A stretch of DNA of 64,000 nt from Roseiarcus sp963779095 (GCA_963779095.1 CAVZWU010000025.1:124001-188000), one strand, 5' to 3'. Positions 33,968 through 43,882 are shown, counted from the stretch's first letter. Numbers and translations: made by a program. The notes: generated by a model from the letters alone, not told the origin.

Positions 33968-35263
33968 CTACCCCGCCGCTCGCGGCGCGTAGGACGCCGG
34001 GTCGAGACTCGCGGGCCTTCCCTCAAGCGAAAGCTCGGTCGTTCGCGGCGCCGTTCGCGCGATGATCTCGCCGCGGCGGATGACGAGAAGCCGCGTCGCG
34101 CGCAGCCGCACCGCTTCGATCGGGTCGGCGGCCTGCAACAGCACCATGTCGGCATGGGCGCCGACGGCGAGGCCGTAGCCCTCGAGCCCGAGGATGCGAG
34201 CCGGGATCTCGGTCACCGCGTCGAATGTCCAGCGGATCGCCTCGCGGCTCGTCATTGGCGCGCCATGGACCGCCATATGCGCGACATCGAGCATGTCGGC
34301 GCCGCCGAGCCCATACCAGGGGTCCATCACGCAATCCTGCCCGAGAGCGACGGGAATCCCGAGCGCGCGCATCTCCGCGATGCGCGTCATTCCGCGCCGC
34401 CGGGGATACGCATCGTGGCGGCCCTGAAGCGTGAGATTGATCAGCGGATTGGCGATCGCGCATATGCCGGATTCGGCGATGAGCGGCAGCAGCTTCGAGA
34501 CATAGTAATTGTCCATCGAATGCATCGAGGTCAGGTGCGACCCTGTCGCGCACCGGCCGAGGCCGAGCCTCTGCGCCTCGCAGGCGAGAGTCTCCACATG
34601 GCGCGACATCGGATCGTCGCTCTCGTCGCAATGCAGGTCGACCATCAGCCCGCGCCGCGCGGCGAGCTCGCAGAGCGCCTTCACGGAAGCGGCGCCGTCC
34701 GCCATCGTGCGCTCGAAATGCGGGATGCCGCCGATGACGTCGACGCCGAGGTCGAGCGCGCGCTCAAGGTTCAGCACCGCGTTCGGCGAACGCAAATAGC
34801 CGTCCTGCGGAAAGGCGACGAGCTGCAGATCGAGATAGGGCTTCACCTTCTTCTTCACCTCGATCAGCGCTTCGACCGCGACCAGCCGGTCGTCGCACAC
34901 GTCGACATGACTGCGAATGGCGAGCAGGCCCTGCGAGACGGCGAGATCGCAGTAGCGCAGCGCGCGCTCAGCCACCGCTTCGTGGGTGAGATGGGGTTTC
35001 AGTTCGCCCCAGAGCGCAATTCCCTCGAGCAGCGTGCCGGAGACATTGAGGCGCGGCAGGCCAAGCGACAGCGTCGCGTCCATATGAAAGTGGCAATCGA
35101 CGAATGGCGGCGCGAGAAGGTATCCGCGCGCGTCGATCGTCTGCCGCGCCAAGCCGGCGACCGCCGGCTCGATCGCGGCGATGCGGCCGGCGGCGATGGC
35201 GATGTCCTGCCCTTTGCGTCCGTCCGGCAGCGTGGCGTTGCGAACAATCAGATCGAAGGCCAT
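33968..35263 (-). CDS. codA: Cytosine deaminase-like amidohydrolase
   Basis: The intact 431-residue amidohydrolase starts MAFDLIVRNATLPDGRKGQD. Metal-binding residues occur in APPFVDCHFHMDATL, HCDESDD, GSHLTSMHSMD and GQDCVMDPWY, the N-terminal HxH, mid-barrel His and late Asp of the cytosine deaminase/N-isopropylammelide group. It should hydrolyse an amino or amide group of a cyclic pyrimidine-like compound. Cytosine itself is the best guess, but related members act on isoguanine or creatinine. It is preceded by psiE at 21 bases and may be cotranscribed with it. Confidence 0.8.
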   Translation of the reverse strand: MAFDLIVRNATLPDGRKGQDIAIAAGRIAAIEPAVAGLARQTIDARGYLLAPPFVDCHFHMDATLSLGLPRLNVSGTLLEGIALWGELKPHLTHEAVAERALRYCDLAVSQGLLAIRSHVDVCDDRLVAVEALIEVKKKVKPYLDLQLVAFPQDGYLRSPNAVLNLERALDLGVDVIGGIPHFERTMADGAASVKALCELAARRGLMVDLHCDESDDPMSRHVETLACEAQRLGLGRCATGSHLTSMHSMDNYYVSKLLPLIAESGICAIANPLINLTLQGRHDAYPRRRGMTRIAEMRALGIPVALGQDCVMDPWYGLGGADMLDVAHMAVHGAPMTSREAIRWTFDAVTEIPARILGLEGYGLAVGAHADMVLLQAADPIEAVRLRATRLLVIRRGEIIARTAPRTTELSLEGRPASLDPASYAPRAAG

Positions 35264-35284
35264 GCGCGCTCCCGCTTCTCCGCT

Positions 35285-35774
35285 TCACTCGTCGCGTATC
35301 TCGCTACGGCCGATCTCGCCGTGGGCGACCTCCCCGTCGGTCGGACTGGGGAAGCGGTTCGACGCGAATCGAATGACGAAGACTGCGAGCGCGAGGATGA
35401 GAGTAGCGCTCGCGAGAATGAGCACGCCGATGTCTGGCGCCTCCTCATGTTGGACAAAGCCGATCAAATGGCGGGTCAGCGCGGTGATGCCGACATAGAG
35501 CAGGAACCGCACCGGCATGTGATTGGTGCGGAAATATATGCCGACCATGGAGCCGATCTCGAGATAAATGAACAGAAGCAGCAGATCCTCGATCGTGGCG
35601 GCGCCCTTCTGGACCATGGCGTAGAAGGCCGCGGCGGCGGCCCAGACGGTGGCCGCCCCGATTGCGAACAGCGCGAGAAGATGGAAGACGTCGGTCAGCA
35701 ACCGGCCGACCGGATCGGCGAACGACAGCATCCGCCGGTCGAGGGTCTCTGGCGGGATTTTTCTCGTCCGTCAT
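35285..35774 (-). CDS. psiE: PsiE-family membrane protein (frameshifted start)
   Basis: Four hydrophobic helices: LLTDVFHLLALFAIGAATVW, EDLLLLFIYLEIGSMVGIYF, RFLLYVGITALTRHLIGF and IGVLILASATLILALAVFVI. The motif FIYLEIGSMVGIYFRTNHMP is typical of PsiE (phosphate-starvation-inducible E). The first residues (MTDEKNPAR at 35774) lie in another frame; one base near 35745 joins them to TLDRRMLSFADP. Function is unknown beyond phosphate-stress association in E. coli. Confidence 0.8.
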
Positions 35775-35962
35775 TGCGCTGGCCCTCCGCCGCGCGCTCC
35801 AAAGGTGTTTCGACGTTCGGCGCGCGCAAAATGCGCGATTAGTTTATGCGGCCCAACCGTGCTGCGCCAAGGCGCGCCGACGCCCCGATCTCAACCGTCG
35901 GGGCGTGCTCGGCCTCGAGCCGCGCCTCGTCGGCGTCGCTTTCGGCCGCTCGAGCGCAGCCG

Positions 35963-36350
35963 CTATTTCTTGCCCAACTGGCTGTCCATGCCACCCGCGA
36001 GCATTTCGATCGGCGGGCGCTCTTTCGTGTCGGCCAGATAGAAGCAGACGATCTCGGCCGGCTCGCTCGCCGAGGCGTTGTCGAACTTGAGAATGGTGTG
36101 GCCGGCCGGCTCGAAGAAACTGTCGCCGGTCTTGAGAAGCTGAACCGGCTTCCCTTCCAGCTGCAAGTGAAAGCTTCCGGCCGTCACCACGCCGACGGTC
36201 GAGATCGGATGGCGGTGCAATCCCGTCGGCTGGCCCGGTCGCAAATTTGATCCGTGCGCCTTTGATCAGGCGCACGGTCGGATTCGCCGAGGGCAGCTCC
36301 TCTTCCAGCAGCGGTTCGCGCTTGAGCGGGGGAAAGCGCGTGTCAGCCAT
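35963..36350 (-). CDS. Cupin-domain protein (frameshifted)
   Basis: It starts MADTRFPPLKREPLLEEELP, reads into KGARIKF and changes frame near 36240 to RPGQPTGLHRHPISTVGVVT. It continues GSFHLQLEGKPVQLLKTGDS to FFEPAGHTILKFDN. Cupin motif 1 (His-x-His with downstream Gly) and motif 2 (PxGxH) can both be read, so it is a small metal-binding beta-barrel. About 128 residues. Fourteen bases downstream of the sulfatase start is the same-strand order, suggesting co-transcription. Substrate is unknown. Confidence 0.72.
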
Positions 36351-36364
36351 GACGGTTCGACCCC

Positions 36365-38736
36365 CTATTGCCGCGCCATCGCGACCTTCGCGCGCGCGTG
36401 CTTTTCTTCCTCCGTGTCGGCGATCAGCTTGCCGGAAATATCGACCGTGACCTCATGGATCGTGCCGGTGAATTCGAACGGCGGGCCGTAGAGCACGCTC
36501 ACCGGCGAGCCGGAATTGCGGCCGATGAACACGCCGCTGCCGATCCCGAGCGCGAGCGGCACGGTGTAGGGGAGCTTCATCTCGCCGACGAGCTTCTTGT
36601 TGATGTAGAGCTGCGCCTTGCCCGCCGCGCCCTTGCCGGTCTTCAGGTCGGGCTCGCCGGTCTTCTCGAACTCATAGCGAAGCGAGACCTTGCCCGCCGG
36701 CACGTCCACGTTCGAGGCGAGATGAAATTCCTCCGCGCCGACATAATTGTGAACGTAGTGCAGCTTCTTGTCCTTCACGAACAGGGTGTAGCCGCCGACA
36801 TTGCCGCCGTGACAGATCAGCACGCCCTCCGCGCCGCCTTTGGGAATCTCCACATCCGCAGTGAGGCTGTGCGACTTGTTCAGGAGCTTCGCCGCGACAT
36901 TCTCCGGGATCATCTGGGTGTCCGGATAATAGACGTAGGTCTTGCGGGCCTTGGTCAACTCCGGACGCTCGTCGGCGAACCGCATCGTGCCGCGACTGTC
37001 GAGCGGGAAGACCTTGTACTTGCCGGCCTCCGTGTACCAGAGCGCGATCATCTCGATCAGCTTCGGCCGGTTCGAGGCGGCGAGATCGGTCGTCTCGGTC
37101 GGGTCCTTGGAGAGGTCGTAGAGCTCCCAGTTCTTGGCGTCGAGTTCGCGCAGCATGTCTTCGGTCAGCGTGAGCGAGCCGAAGAACGCGCCGCTCTTCC
37201 TTGAACGAAGTTCCAGGGAACGGACACACCGCCCGCCAGCCGTCGTGATAGATCGACCGGTGGGCGAACATCTCGAAATATTGCGTCTTGTGCCGGCTTT
37301 CCGCCTTGGCGTCCTGGAAGACATGGGCGAAGCTCACGCCTTCGATCGGTGATTGGCTCACGCCGCGAACTTGCGTCGGCGCTTCGATCGCGAGCGCCTC
37401 GAGCACGGTCGGGACCATGTCGATCGCGTGCGCGAACTGGTGGCAGACCTTTCCCTTGCCCTTGACGCCCTTCGGCCAGTGAACGAGGAACGGATCGGCT
37501 GTCGCCGCCGCGATAGGTTTCGCGCTTCCATCGCTTGAACGGCGTATTGCCGGCGTTGGTCCATCCCCAGGCGTAGTGGTTGAAATATTTGGGGCCGCCA
37601 AGTTCGTCGATCGCCGCCAGATTCTGCTTCAGGTCGTCGGGCACATTGTTGAAGAACTTGTTCTCGTTGACCGACCCGTTCGGTCCGCCTTCGGAGCTCG
37701 CGCCGTTGTCGGAGATGAACATGATCAGCGTATTGTCGAGTTCGCCGAGATGGTCGATGAAATCGATCAGCCGGCCGACGTGGTGGTCCATGTGCTCGCA
37801 GAAGCCGGCGAACACCTCCATCATCCGCGCATAGAGTTTGCGCTCGTCGGCTGGCAGCTTGGCCCATTCCTGAACGTCGGGGTCATGGCGCGAGAGCTTG
37901 GCGTCCTTGGGCATGATGCCGAGCTCTTTCTGCCGCGCGAACACCTTCTCGCGATAGACGTCCCAGCCCTCGTCAAACTTGCCCTTGTATTTGTCCGCCC
38001 ATTCCTTCGGCACGTGATGGGGCGCATGGTTCGCGCCCGGCGCGAAATAGAGGAAGAACGGCTTGTCGGGCGCGACCTGTTTCAAGTCGGCGATGAAGCC
38101 GATCGCCTTGTCGGCCAGATCGGCAGTCAGGTGATAGCCTTCTTCCGGCGTTTTCGGCGGCTCGACCTGATGATTGTCGTAGACGAGGTCGGGATAATAT
38201 TGATGGGTGTCGCCGCCGAGGAAGCCGTAATAGCGCTCGAAGCCGCGCCCGAGCGGCCAGCGGTCGTAAGGGCCGGCGGCGCTGATCTGCTCGGAAGGCG
38301 TGAGATGCCATTTGCCGACGCAATAGGTGGCGTAGCCCTGCTGCAGCAGCATATCGGACAAAAAGCCGTTCTCGAACGGGATCGCGCCATTGCCGCCGGG
38401 ATAGCCGGTCGATCCCTCGGTGATGCAGGACATCGCGTTGGAATGATGATTGCGGCCGGTCAGAATGCATGAGCGCGACGGCGAGCAGAGCGCGGTCGTG
38501 TGCATGTTGGTGAACAGCAGGCCATTCTTGGCCAGCTTGTCGATGTTGGGCGTGTTGATCGGCGAACCGTAGCATCCGAGCTGGCCGAAGCCGGTATCGT
38601 CGATGACGATGAAGAGGACGTTGGGCGCGCCTTCCCTGGCGCGGACCGGCGAGGGCCAGGCCGGCTCCGATTCGCCGATCGTGCGGCCCATGCGGCCTGG
38701 GAATGTCGTGCCGGGCTTATATTCCTTGAGCGCCAT
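36365..38736 (-). CDS. Arylsulfatase (type I sulfatase; frameshifted)
   Basis: It hydrolyses sulfate esters. From MALKEYKPGTTFPGRMGRTI, the metal site VLFIVIDDTGFGQLGCYG and the formylglycine motif CSPSR (Cys84, TALCSPSRSCILTGRN) are intact. CVGKWHLTP, the C-terminal FISDNGASSEGGPNG and YAWGWTNAGNTPFKRWKRET follow. Breaks occur near 37515 and 37195. A C-terminal jelly-roll-like region (GGYTLFVKDKKLHYVHNY, ADVEIPKGGAEGVLICHGG) completes about 790 residues, the size of the large AtsA-type enzymes. No signal peptide is seen at this start. No sulfatase-maturing enzyme is adjacent. Confidence 0.9.
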
Positions 38737-38921
38737 TTTTCCCTCCCCTGCGGGTCGATGTTGAGCCCGATCTTCTTTCATTTGCGCGTGGCGCGCCAGC
38801 CGCGATGAGGCCCGAGATCGCGCCTGTAAGTTTCGGTGCGGAACCTACTGTCAGAAGATTTTGCGCAACGGCTTCGGAGCGGCAATCCGTATAAGCACTC
38901 AAGCTCGGCAGCCGGCGTGCG

Positions 38922-39983
38922 CTATCCGTTCTTCAAGTGAGGTGCGTGCAGCGCGAGGTCGGCTGGGCCGAGGCGGTCCTTCGCCGCCCGTGACTGATGC
39001 CAGTACGGGTAGATGAGCGGCGGCAGGCTCGCCTTGTCGAGGCGGGCGCGCTCGTCGTCGGCGAGCTTCACATCGACGCTGGCGAGATTGTCGCGGAACT
39101 GCGCCTCGGTGCGGCCGCCGATGATCAGCGACGTCACCGCAGGCCTGCCGAGGAGCCAGGCGAGCGCGATCTGCGCCGCCGAGACCTTGTGCGCTTCGCC
39201 GATCGCCACCAGTTCGTCGACGATTCCCCACAGCGCATTCTCGTCGCGCACCGGCGGCTCGCCCCAGCCCGCGACCTGGCGGGTTCCCTCGGGCTGGGCC
39301 TTGTTGCGGCGATACTTGCCGCTGAGCAGCCCTCCGGCGATCGGCGCCCACGCCAGAACCGCGAGCTTCTGGTCGATGGCGACGGGAATGAGCTCGTATT
39401 CGGCCTCGCGCGCCTGAAGCGAATAGTGAATTTGTTCCGAGACGAACGGGATGCGGCCGTCGCGGCGCGCGACCTCCATCGCCTTCATCATGTGCCAGCC
39501 GGACCAGTTCGAGCAGCCGATGTAGCGCACCTTGCCCGCGCGCACGAGACTGTCGAGCGCCTCCATCGTCTCCTCGAGCGGCGTCAGGCCATCCCACTGA
39601 TGCACCTGATAGAGGTCGATGACGTCGGTCCTGAGCCGCTTCAGGCTCGCTTCGCATGCGCGGATCAGGTGCCAGCGGGAAAGGCCGCGATCGTTTGGCC
39701 CCTCGCCCATCGGAAAGCGCGCCTTGGTGGCGATCAGCATGCCGGGCTTGCGCTTCTGCCCCATCGCCTCGCCGATCAATTCCTCCGACGCGCCGCCCGA
39801 ATAGACATCCGCGGTGTCGATCAGATTGACGCCGGCGTCGGCGACGATGTCGATCAGCTTGCGCACCTCGTCGAGCTGGAGATTGCCGACCTTGGCGAAA
39901 TTTCCCTTGCCGCCGAAGGTCATCGTTCCCATCGTCAAGACCGAGACCTTGAGGCCCGAATTGCCCAGCTGCCGGTATTCCAT
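38922..39983 (-). CDS. Aldo/keto reductase
   Basis: The intact 353-residue protein from MEYRQLGNSGLKVSVLTMGT shows the AKR barrel: LIDTADVYSGGASEELIGEA (catalytic Asp/Tyr region), ATKARFPMG, DVIDLYQVHQWDGLTPLEET with the catalytic His, RYIGCSNWSGWHM, WAPIAGGLLSGKY and the NADPH-binding end TSLIIGGRTEAQFRDNL. It is in the AKR11/AKR12-type group of NADPH oxidoreductases, with broad-substrate aldehyde reduction as the usual activity. The longer frame to 40160 adds a nonhomologous leader, so the ATG at 39983 is chosen. Confidence 0.92.
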   Translation of the reverse strand: MEYRQLGNSGLKVSVLTMGTMTFGGKGNFAKVGNLQLDEVRKLIDIVADAGVNLIDTADVYSGGASEELIGEAMGQKRKPGMLIATKARFPMGEGPNDRGLSRWHLIRACEASLKRLRTDVIDLYQVHQWDGLTPLEETMEALDSLVRAGKVRYIGCSNWSGWHMMKAMEVARRDGRIPFVSEQIHYSLQAREAEYELIPVAIDQKLAVLAWAPIAGGLLSGKYRRNKAQPEGTRQVAGWGEPPVRDENALWGIVDELVAIGEAHKVSAAQIALAWLLGRPAVTSLIIGGRTEAQFRDNLASVDVKLADDERARLDKASLPPLIYPYWHQSRAAKDRLGPADLALHAPHLKNG

Positions 39984-40203
39984 TCGCCGCTCCTTGCTCG
40001 CCGCCCGAATTGTCGCGCGGGGACTAACATGCCAGCTGCGGCCGGCCAAGATCGCCGGCGCGGCCGATAACGCGCTTGTGAGCCGGCCGCGCTTAAGCCG
40101 CGCATTCTGTCTGAACGCCATGGAAGGGCGGACTTGCCGCTCGCGGGGCTTTGTGCGCATTTGTCCCGCCGTCCCGACCTTATCCCCTCCTCAGGAGCTT
40201 GAC

Positions 40204-40860
40204 TTGGCCCTCGCCTCGCTTCGCCGGCTCGCTTTCGCCGCCGTTTTTTCCGCCGCGGCGCTCGCCGCGAATGGCGCTTTTGCCGCTGCGGCGGCGCCCG
40301 AGCCCGATCGAACGGTCGACATGGCCGCGGTTCTCAAGCCCGGCCCGTTGCCCGAACTGGCGATCGGCGACCCGTCGGGCGTGCCGGTCGTCGAATATGG
40401 CTCGCTGACCTGCCCCCATTGCGCGACCTTCAGCCGCGAGATCTTTCCCGAGCTGAAGAAGGACTACATCGACACCGGCAAGGTCCGATTCATCTTTCGA
40501 GAATTCCCGCGCAACGCGCTCGACGTCGCGGCGTTCGTGCTCGCGCGCTGCATCGGCGACGACAAGGCGTTCGCGGCGATCGAGCTTTTGTTCGCTGAGC
40601 AGGACAAGTGGGCGTTCGTCGACAAGCCGCTCGAGCCGCTGATCGCCGCCATGCGTCCGGCTGGCCTCACGCATGACCAGGCGATGGCGTGCCTCAAGGA
40701 TCAAGAGAAGGCCGACGCGATCGTGGCCATCGGGAAGCGGGCGACCGACGAGATCAAGATGACCGGCACGCCGACATTCGTCATCGACGGCAAGGTCTAT
40801 GGCGGAGAGCTCACCATCGACCAGCTGAAGGCGATCCTCGATCCGCTGATCAAGAAGTAG
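40204..40860 (+). CDS. DsbA-family thiol-disulfide protein
   Basis: The chosen start is TTG at 40204, because AGGAG lies six bases upstream and the product then begins with a clean signal peptide (LAFAAVFSAAALAANGAFA). The only upstream in-frame ATG at 40120 would spoil it. The mature domain has PVVEYGSLTCPHCATFSREI (Cys70-x-x-Cys73 motif), VRFIFREFPRNALD and the cis-Pro loop MTGTPTFVIDGKVYGG. It belongs to the DsbA/DsbG-like thioredoxin-fold periplasmic proteins, close to the Rhizobiales thiol:disulfide interchange proteins (BdbD-like). Confidence 0.88.
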   Translation: MALASLRRLAFAAVFSAAALAANGAFAAAAAPEPDRTVDMAAVLKPGPLPELAIGDPSGVPVVEYGSLTCPHCATFSREIFPELKKDYIDTGKVRFIFREFPRNALDVAAFVLARCIGDDKAFAAIELLFAEQDKWAFVDKPLEPLIAAMRPAGLTHDQAMACLKDQEKADAIVAIGKRATDEIKMTGTPTFVIDGKVYGGELTIDQLKAILDPLIKK

Positions 40861-40876
40861 CGCGCCGACAGCGCCC

Positions 40877-41514
40877 TCACCAGGCCAGAAACCGCCGGCC
40901 GGCCAGCGCGCCCACCCCCATGCAGATGAGGGTCGCGAGCGGATACCAGGTCGCCACGAACAAGGGCGAATCGTCCGGGCAGGACGAGGCGTAGAGCAGC
41001 GCCGCGACGCCCGCGGAGGCCGCCCCCGCGAGCGCGCCGGTCAGCGCCGGGTGGAGCGGCGCCCCGGCGCGCAGCGCGACGATCAGCGCAGCGAGAATGG
41101 GCGCGGCCAGCATCGGAATCGTGATCGTGCAGTGCATCGCGTTGTGGCCCATGAGCCGGGACATCCACTCGCTTTGCGGCACGAGCAACAATTCCGCGAC
41201 GACGCCGGCGGCAAGCAAAATGAAGGGCGCAATGAGCCAGAGCGCGAGCGCCCTTGGCCTGGCGTCAGGGCGGGCGAGCCGCAGCGTCAACAGAAGCGAC
41301 GGCAGGGCGAAGGCGAACGAGTCGACGAACTTCAGCCCGAAGCGCATCGTCCTCAGGCCTCGTCGATGTCCGGCCTCGGGCGAAGCAGAAGGTCATAGAG
41401 CGCGAGGCTGCCGACAAGCCCGGTCACCAGCGCGACCGCGACCCGCCGGCCGAGCCGGATCGGCTCGGGAACGGGATCGGCGGCAAGCGCGGCGATGAAT
41501 TCGGAGGTTCTCAC
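40877..41514 (-). CDS. nrsF: NrsF-type anti-sigma membrane protein (DUF1109; one frameshift)
   Basis: The gene begins at a GTG (41514) that overlaps the sigma gene stop (GTGA). The first fragment reads VRTSEFIAALAADPVPEPIR and a membrane helix (RVAVALVTGLVGSLALYDLL), ending RPDIDEA. A one-base deletion near 41350 moves it to MRFGLKFVDSFAFALPSLLL, followed by several helices (LWLIAPFILLAAGVVAELLL, the MGHNAMHCTITIPMLAAPIL segment, and the Cys segment YASSCPDDSPLFVATWYPLA). Six helices and the conserved pair of Cys match NrsF (DUF1109), which inhibits ECF sigma-F and releases it on metal or thiol stress in Caulobacter. Confidence 0.88.
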
Positions 41515-42080
41515 TCGACCGACCTCCGCCAGGCCGCGCCCAGCGACTTCAGCGCGCGATGGAGCGCCACCCTGACCGCGACCTCGGACATCGACAGGCG
41601 CTTCGCCGTCGCGGCGATCGACTGGCCGTCGAGGGAGATCGAGGTCACGATGTCACGCTGGCGCGGAGCGAGCGTCTCCAGAAGCTTGCGCGCGTCGCTC
41701 AGCGCGTGCGGGTCCTCGGCCTCCGGCGCGGCCAGGAACTCCTCGAAATTCTCGAGCGGCTCGATCCGCCGCCGGCCGCGGCGGCGCAGGGCGTCGACGA
41801 CCTTGTGTCGCGCTATGGCGTAGACCCAGGGCGCAAGCGGCTGCCCGGGGTCCCAGGTATGGCGCTTGAGATGGATCGCCAACAGGGTCTCTTGCACCGC
41901 ATCCTCGATATCCGCGTCTCCCGTCCCGGCGCGCGCGAACGCGGCGCGCGCCATCGCCCTGACCGACCGGCCGATGTCCTCCAGGAGCCGCCGGTAGGCG
42001 CCCTCATCGCCCGCGATCGAGGCGATCATCATGCGAGACCAGGGATCGTCCGGGGGACCCTTGATGGGCTGGGCTTTCAT
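41511..42080 (-). CDS. ECF RNA polymerase sigma factor (SigF-like)
   Basis: A 189-residue sigma factor. The sigma-2 region reads DADIEDAVQETLLAIHLKRH and WDPGQPLAPWVYAIARHKVV. The sigma-4 region reads LETLAPRQRDIVTSISLDGQ and SIAATAKRLSMSEVAVRVAL. The pairing with NrsF, encoded immediately downstream in an overlapping order, is typical of ECF sigma-F-type sigma factors. An autoregulatory-type element TGTAAC-N16-CGAA lies immediately upstream (42112-42087). Its -10 is only 6-8 bases from the ATG, so either the mRNA is leaderless or a downstream Met (42032) is used. Confidence 0.9.
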   Translation of the reverse strand: MKAQPIKGPPDDPWSRMMIASIAGDEGAYRRLLEDIGRSVRAMARAAFARAGTGDADIEDAVQETLLAIHLKRHTWDPGQPLAPWVYAIARHKVVDALRRRGRRRIEPLENFEEFLAAPEAEDPHALSDARKLLETLAPRQRDIVTSISLDGQSIAATAKRLSMSEVAVRVALHRALKSLGAAWRRSVE

Positions 42081-42086
42081 ACGGGC

Positions 42087-42112
42087 TTCGTTTCGTTTCC
42101 TCTGCCGTTACA
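42087..42112 (-). promoter_or_regulatory. ECF-sigma promoter for sigF-nrsF
   Basis: On the minus strand TGTAAC (42112-42107) is followed after 16 bases by CGAA (42090-42087). This matches the recalled SigF-type promoter (-35 GTAACC, -10 CGAA, 16 apart) and suggests autoregulation. Confidence 0.65.
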
Positions 42113-42156
42113 GGTCCGGGGAAATATTTTCTCTCGAAGCGCGAATGGGGTGCCGA

Positions 42157-42183
42157 TGTAACATGCTCGGGCGCGCTGGCGAA
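42157..42183 (+). promoter_or_regulatory. ECF-sigma promoter for the MNIO operon
   Basis: On the plus strand TGTAAC (42157-42162) is followed after 17 bases by CGAA (42180-42183), 43 bases before the DUF692 start. It faces the other promoter across 146 bases. The paired motif supports control of both operons by the same sigma factor. Confidence 0.6.
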
Positions 42184-42226
42184 GACGCCAACGCCGTTCA
42201 TTGGAAGACGAGGACTGGAGAACGCC

Positions 42227-43114
42227 ATGACCGTCGCGGATCGCCGTCCTTCGAAGGGCCTTGTCGCGCCGAGCGTCGGCGTCGGATTCAAGCCCGAGCA
42301 TTTCGAGGCGATCGTCGATACGCGTCCGGAACTTGGGTTTTTCGAGGTCCACGCGGAGAACTACATGGGCGCGGGCGGCGCGCCGCATCGGCGCCTCGAC
42401 GAGATCCGGGAGCATTATCCGCTTTCGCTGCACGGCGTCGGCCTGTCGATCGGCTCGCCCGGGCCGCTCGACCGCGCTCATCTTCTAAGGCTGGCCGCGG
42501 TCGCCAAGCGCTTTGAGCCGGCCCTCGTGTCGGAGCACCTTGCCTGGTCGACCCACGAGGGCGCGTTCCTCAACGATCTTTTGCCGCTGCCCTACACGGA
42601 CGAAACCGTCGCCCGGGTGTCGGAGCATATCGACGAAGTGCAGAACGCGCTTGGCCGGACGATGTTGCTCGAAAATCCCTCCACCTACGTCGTGTTCGCG
42701 GAGAGCACCTGGGCGGAGACCGATTTTTTGCGCGAGATCATGCGCCGCACCGGCTGCGGCCTCCTGCTCGACGTCAACAACGTGTTCGTCAGCGCGATCA
42801 ATCACGGCTTCGATCCCGATCGCTATCTCGCCGATTTTCCGCTGTCCGCTGTGGGCGAAATCCATCTCGCGGGCTATTCCGAGGACAGCGACGAAGCGGG
42901 TCTGCCGCTCTTGATCGACGCCCATAATTCGCCGGTTCGCGACTCCGTTTGGGCGCTCTATGGCGAGGCGATCCGAAGGCTCGGGCCGACGCCGACGCTG
43001 ATCGAATGGGACAACGACGTTCCCGCCTGGCCGACGCTTTTCGCCGAAGCGCGCCGGGCGGAGCGTACGATTGTCGAGACCGCAGCCACCCTGGAGCGCG
43101 CCGATGTCGTTTGA
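42227..43114 (+). CDS. bufB: DUF692 / MNIO-family oxidative enzyme (BufB-like)
   Basis: The intact 295-residue TIM-barrel-type protein starts MTVADRRPSKGLVAPSVGVG with GGAG upstream. Candidate metal ligands: His69 (PLSLHGVGLS), Glu103/His104 (VSEHLAW), Glu149 and Asn150 (LLENPS), Asp182 and Asn185 (LDVNNVFVSAINH), His193, His213 (EIHLAGY), Asp231/His233 (IDAHNSP), Glu260 (LIEWDND). This is the multinuclear iron oxidative enzyme family, whose members BufB and MbnB modify Cys residues in precursor peptides. The next gene (BufC-like) overlaps its stop. No precursor gene is visible in this operon. Confidence 0.93.
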   Translation: MTVADRRPSKGLVAPSVGVGFKPEHFEAIVDTRPELGFFEVHAENYMGAGGAPHRRLDEIREHYPLSLHGVGLSIGSPGPLDRAHLLRLAAVAKRFEPALVSEHLAWSTHEGAFLNDLLPLPYTDETVARVSEHIDEVQNALGRTMLLENPSTYVVFAESTWAETDFLREIMRRTGCGLLLDVNNVFVSAINHGFDPDRYLADFPLSAVGEIHLAGYSEDSDEAGLPLLIDAHNSPVRDSVWALYGEAIRRLGPTPTLIEWDNDVPAWPTLFAEARRAERTIVETAATLERADVV

Positions 43115-43882
43115 GACGACGATCGGCGCTTTTGCGAAGGCGCTTGGCGATCCCTCGGCGGCGACGCCGCCGATGACCCGCGGGCGCATGGGCGCGCCCG
43201 ACAAGCGCCGCTTCGCGGTCTACCGCAACAATGTCGCCGTCGGGCTCATCGGCGCGCTCGAGGCGCGCTATCCCGTGTCGCGCCGGATCGCGGGCGACGG
43301 CCTGTTCCGCGCCATGGCGCGCGCATTCGTCCGCGCCCACAAGCCCCGCTCGCCGGTGATGATCGCCTATGGCGAGGCGTTTCCGGAGTTCGCCGACGCC
43401 TATCTCGCAGCCGCCGACGTTCCCCCTCGCGTCGCCATGGCCGCCGACGTGGCGCGGCTCGAGAACGCCTGGGTCGAGGCCTACCACGCGGAGGACGCTG
43501 CCGTCGCGACTGTCGCTGATCTCAGCGCTCTCGGCATCGAGGCGCTGCCGCAAACGTGCGTTGCGTTCCATCCCGCGGCGCGTCTTTTGCGCTTCTGACT
43601 CCCGCCGCCTCGACCTGGGCGGCGTATCAGGACGGCGCCGATCCGACCGCCCCGATCACCTTCATCCCGGAAGACGCGCTCATCACGCGCCCCGACTGCG
43701 ACGTCCAGGTGCGCGTCCTCCCGGCGCTTGCTTATGATTTCGCTCTGAGCCTGCGCGATGGCGCGACATTGATGGACGCCGCTCAGGCGCTGAACGACCC
43801 CGCCTTCGACCTCGGGACCCATCTCGTCGGATTGGTCGAGTCCGGCGCCGTCGCCGCCATCCTGCCGGGACCAGCGTCATGA
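43104..43882 (+). CDS. bufC: DUF2063-family protein (BufC-like; one frameshift)
   Basis: It starts at MSFETTIGAFAKALGDPSAA, overlapping the DUF692 stop by 11 bases. The N-terminal HTH-like region has RRFAVYRNNVAVGLIGALEA and AMARAFVRAHKPRSPVMIAY. The middle reads LENAWVEAYHAEDAAVATVA, then VAFHPAARLLRF. The frame breaks near 43590, and the rest, SPAASTWAAYQ-like to FDLGTHLVGLVESGAVAAIL, completes the family. DUF2063/BufC proteins are partners of DUF692 enzymes, thought to present the precursor peptide. About 259 residues. Confidence 0.9.

Noticed and set aside
33956..35842. 628-codon plus-strand frame across codA and psiE
   Set aside because: It is the antisense shadow of the cytosine deaminase-like and PsiE genes, with no recognisable domain.
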